NCBI GenBank assembly: GCA_009784635.1
Contig: WRBG01000110.1
Coordinates: forward strand, 1-6,568
Direction of reading: 5' to 3'
From: Bacteroidales bacterium
GTDB lineage: Bacteria > Bacteroidota > Bacteroidia > Bacteroidales > UBA932
DNA length: 6,568 nt
Positions 4,995 through 6,568 of the stretch are shown in pieces (the stretch's first letter is position 1; the number at the start of each line of letters is the position of its first letter). The translations under genes were made by a program, and so were the position numbers. The notes beneath the pieces were generated by a model. It was not told the DNA's origin. It saw nothing but the letters and a program-made list of their open reading frames with translations, and did no database searches.

Positions 4995-6568
4995 TTAGTA
5001 CCCGAAAATCTGTTCCTGCCTCAGTCGGATAATCGGCCCAAAAGATTCTAATTTTTTAAGGTCTAAATCATTAGCATCTCCTAAGATGCAGTAAAAATAG
5101 GGACGATCCTTAATCCATTGTTGCTGGAAGGCCTTTACATCGGCCAAAGTCATATGCTGAACCTGCTCAAAAATATTTTTGCGGCGGTCAACATGGAGTC
5201 CCAAATCTTGAGCGCTTACGTAATCTCTGATAATGCCGCTCTTGATGATTCTTTGGGTGCGTATTCGCGTGAGAATAAATTCTTTTGCCAATTCAAACGC
5301 ATGTTCCGATTCCGGCATTAGGTTGATAATCTCCTCAAAGGCATCCATGGCGATTCCCATTTTGTCGTTCTGCGTGGCTATGAATGCGGTGAAATAGTAG
5401 GGATTGTCTGTTTTTTCGGGCTGGGCGAGCGAGGCGCGCGCTGTATAAGCCAATCCACGCGCTTCCCTCATTTCTTGGAAGACAATGCCGTTCATGCCTC
5501 CTCCAAAATACTGGTTGTACATAGATACGCCGGGGTCGTTTACCGGATTATACAGCTCTCCGCGGTTGGAGTATTGGATAAACCGAATCTGAGAAGCGTC
5601 GTATTGGGCCAAGTAGACCTTGTTCTCCCATGTTTCTTGATAGGGGAACAGCCGCTGCGGGGGAACGGGAGCTAATTGGGAAGGAACATGGTGGTGGCGG
5701 TTGATGGCTGCAACGGCATCTGCTTGGGAAAGCGGGCCGTAGTAGAAAATGCGGCGCTGCATGTTCATCAAGTTCCGGACTTTAGAAAGTAATTCTTGAG
5801 GCGTAAGCCTTGCCAATTGGGCTGCCGACAAGATGTTTTTCCCGGGGGATTTTTCTCCGTACATGGCATAGTCCAGCAACATGGAGTAGTTGGAGGCTTG
5901 GCTCAATTTGGCATCGCTCCTGCGTTTGAGGATGTCGGCCTTCATGTTTTCGAGGACTCTGGAATCGGCTTTGGCGTCGGCCAACAGCGATTCGAGCAAG
6001 TCCATCGCCCTGCCCATATTCTCGCTCAATCCGCTCAAAGTAACATATGTACGTGTTTCCGCAACCGATATATTATACGAACAGGCCAAGCGGTAAAACT
6101 CGGTATTGATTTCCTCAAGATTCTTGGCGTTTGTGCCCAAATACCTCAAGTAATCAAAGGCAATGCTGAGGGCCGGGTCGTTGTTGGCTCCTGTTTCAAA
6201 CACATAGTCGAGTTGGAACAGTCCGGTGGTGGGGTTTTTTACATACAGTACCGGAATATTGGATTTGGCCGTCAGTTTGCTCAAGTCGCGGTCGTAATCA
6301 ACAAATAGCGGTTCGATGGGGTCTACTTGAGCCTGTTGGATATTTCTTAGGTACCGGCTGGCGGCATCCCTGTTGGTCTCTATGGCGGTAATTTCCGGCT
6401 TGGCTATCTTTAGTTCGTTGGGGTCCGGTCCTTGACGCTTGTACACCATTACATAATTATTATCACCCAAAATACGGTTGGCAAACGCCACAACCTGCTC
6501 TTTGGTTATTTTTGAGAGGCGGTCGGCCCTTTCTACCACGTCTTTCCACTCTAGGCCGTTGGTAAAGG
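4995..6568 (-). CDS. M16-family (insulinase/PqqL-like) zinc peptidase, C-terminal half (enters from the right edge)
   Basis: About 523 codons of an M16 metallopeptidase are visible, ending at the TAA at 4995-4997. The frame is open to the right edge, where it reads FTNGLEWKD before the GTG at 6539. That GTG is therefore an internal valine, not a start. With residue 1 at 6539, the piece begins in the end of one M16 domain, followed by a third domain at about 107-275 (FQLDYVFETGANNDP onward) and a fourth at about 305-490. The fourth carries FQEMREARGLAYTARASL (354-371), the family's conserved Arg/Tyr substrate-binding segment (R361 to Y365). The zinc motif HxxEH is not in the visible half. In two-lobed M16 proteins it sits in the N-terminal domain, which would lie beyond the window. 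Bacteroidetes members are usually about 940 residues and are exported, but no signal peptide can be checked here. A strong terminator follows. The family is secure; the substrate is unknown. Confidence 0.95.
   Translation of the reverse strand, partial: FTNGLEWKDVVERADRLSKITKEQVVAFANRILGDNNYVMVYKRQGPDPNELKIAKPEITAIETNRDAASRYLRNIQQAQVDPIEPLFVDYDRDLSKLTAKSNIPVLYVKNPTTGLFQLDYVFETGANNDPALSIAFDYLRYLGTNAKNLEEINTEFYRLACSYNISVAETRTYVTLSGLSENMGRAMDLLESLLADAKADSRVLENMKADILKRRSDAKLSQASNYSMLLDYAMYGEKSPGKNILSAAQLARLTPQELLSKVRNLMNMQRRIFYYGPLSQADAVAAINRHHHVPSQLAPVPPQRLFPYQETWENKVYLAQYDASQIRFIQYSNRGELYNPVNDPGVSMYNQYFGGGMNGIVFQEMREARGLAYTARASLAQPEKTDNPYYFTAFIATQNDKMGIAMDAFEEIINLMPESEHAFELAKEFILTRIRTQRIIKSGIIRDYVSAQDLGLHVDRRKNIFEQVQHMTLADVKAFQQQWIKDRPYFYCILGDANDLDLKKLESFGPIIRLRQEQIFGY

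Noticed and set aside
5796..6308. 170-codon plus-strand open frame
   Set aside because: It lies wholly antisense to the well-supported M16 coding sequence and has no recognisable domain, promoter or leader.
6537..6539. GTG as the start of a separate 514-residue M16 protein
   Set aside because: The frame continues open to the right edge with sequence that fits an M16 domain end, so the codon is internal.

Overview
The window looks like ordinary chromosomal DNA from a member of the Bacteroidetes, probably Bacteroidales-like. Two intergenic promoters match the Bacteroidetes sigma-factor pattern (TTTG, about 19 bp, TAnnTTTG). Start codons are preceded by A/T-rich leaders rather than Shine-Dalgarno sequences. 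The B12-dependent ribonucleotide reductase and the two-lobed M16 peptidase also resemble Bacteroidetes proteins. The assignment below phylum level is an inference.

Layout from left to right. Positions 1-843 (minus) hold the N-terminal 281 codons of a TonB-dependent outer-membrane receptor that runs off the left edge. Positions 844-967 are a divergent promoter region. Positions 968-1504 (plus) encode a six-helix HdeD/DUF308-type membrane protein, the only plus-strand gene. Its end overlaps the end of ispE by 17 bp. ispE (1488-2291) and nrdJ (2295-4841) are both on the minus strand, three bases apart, and form a tight two-gene operon transcribed nrdJ then ispE. Positions 4842-4994 hold the nrdJ leader and a strong palindromic terminator. 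Positions 4995-6568 (minus) encode the C-terminal half of an M16 (insulinase/PqqL-type) peptidase that enters from the right edge.

The genes serve separate jobs: TonB-powered nutrient uptake at the outer membrane, an uncharacterised inner-membrane protein, deoxyribonucleotide synthesis using adenosylcobalamin, a step of the MEP isoprenoid pathway, and envelope or periplasmic proteolysis. No mobile element, CRISPR array, tRNA, rRNA or defence system is visible. I did not find a clearly novel system. The points most worth a second look are the structured nrdJ leader next to a perfect 26-bp palindrome (possibly a small RNA on the plus strand), the compact divergent promoter, the nrdJ-ispE coupling, and the receptor without a SusC-type N-terminal domain.
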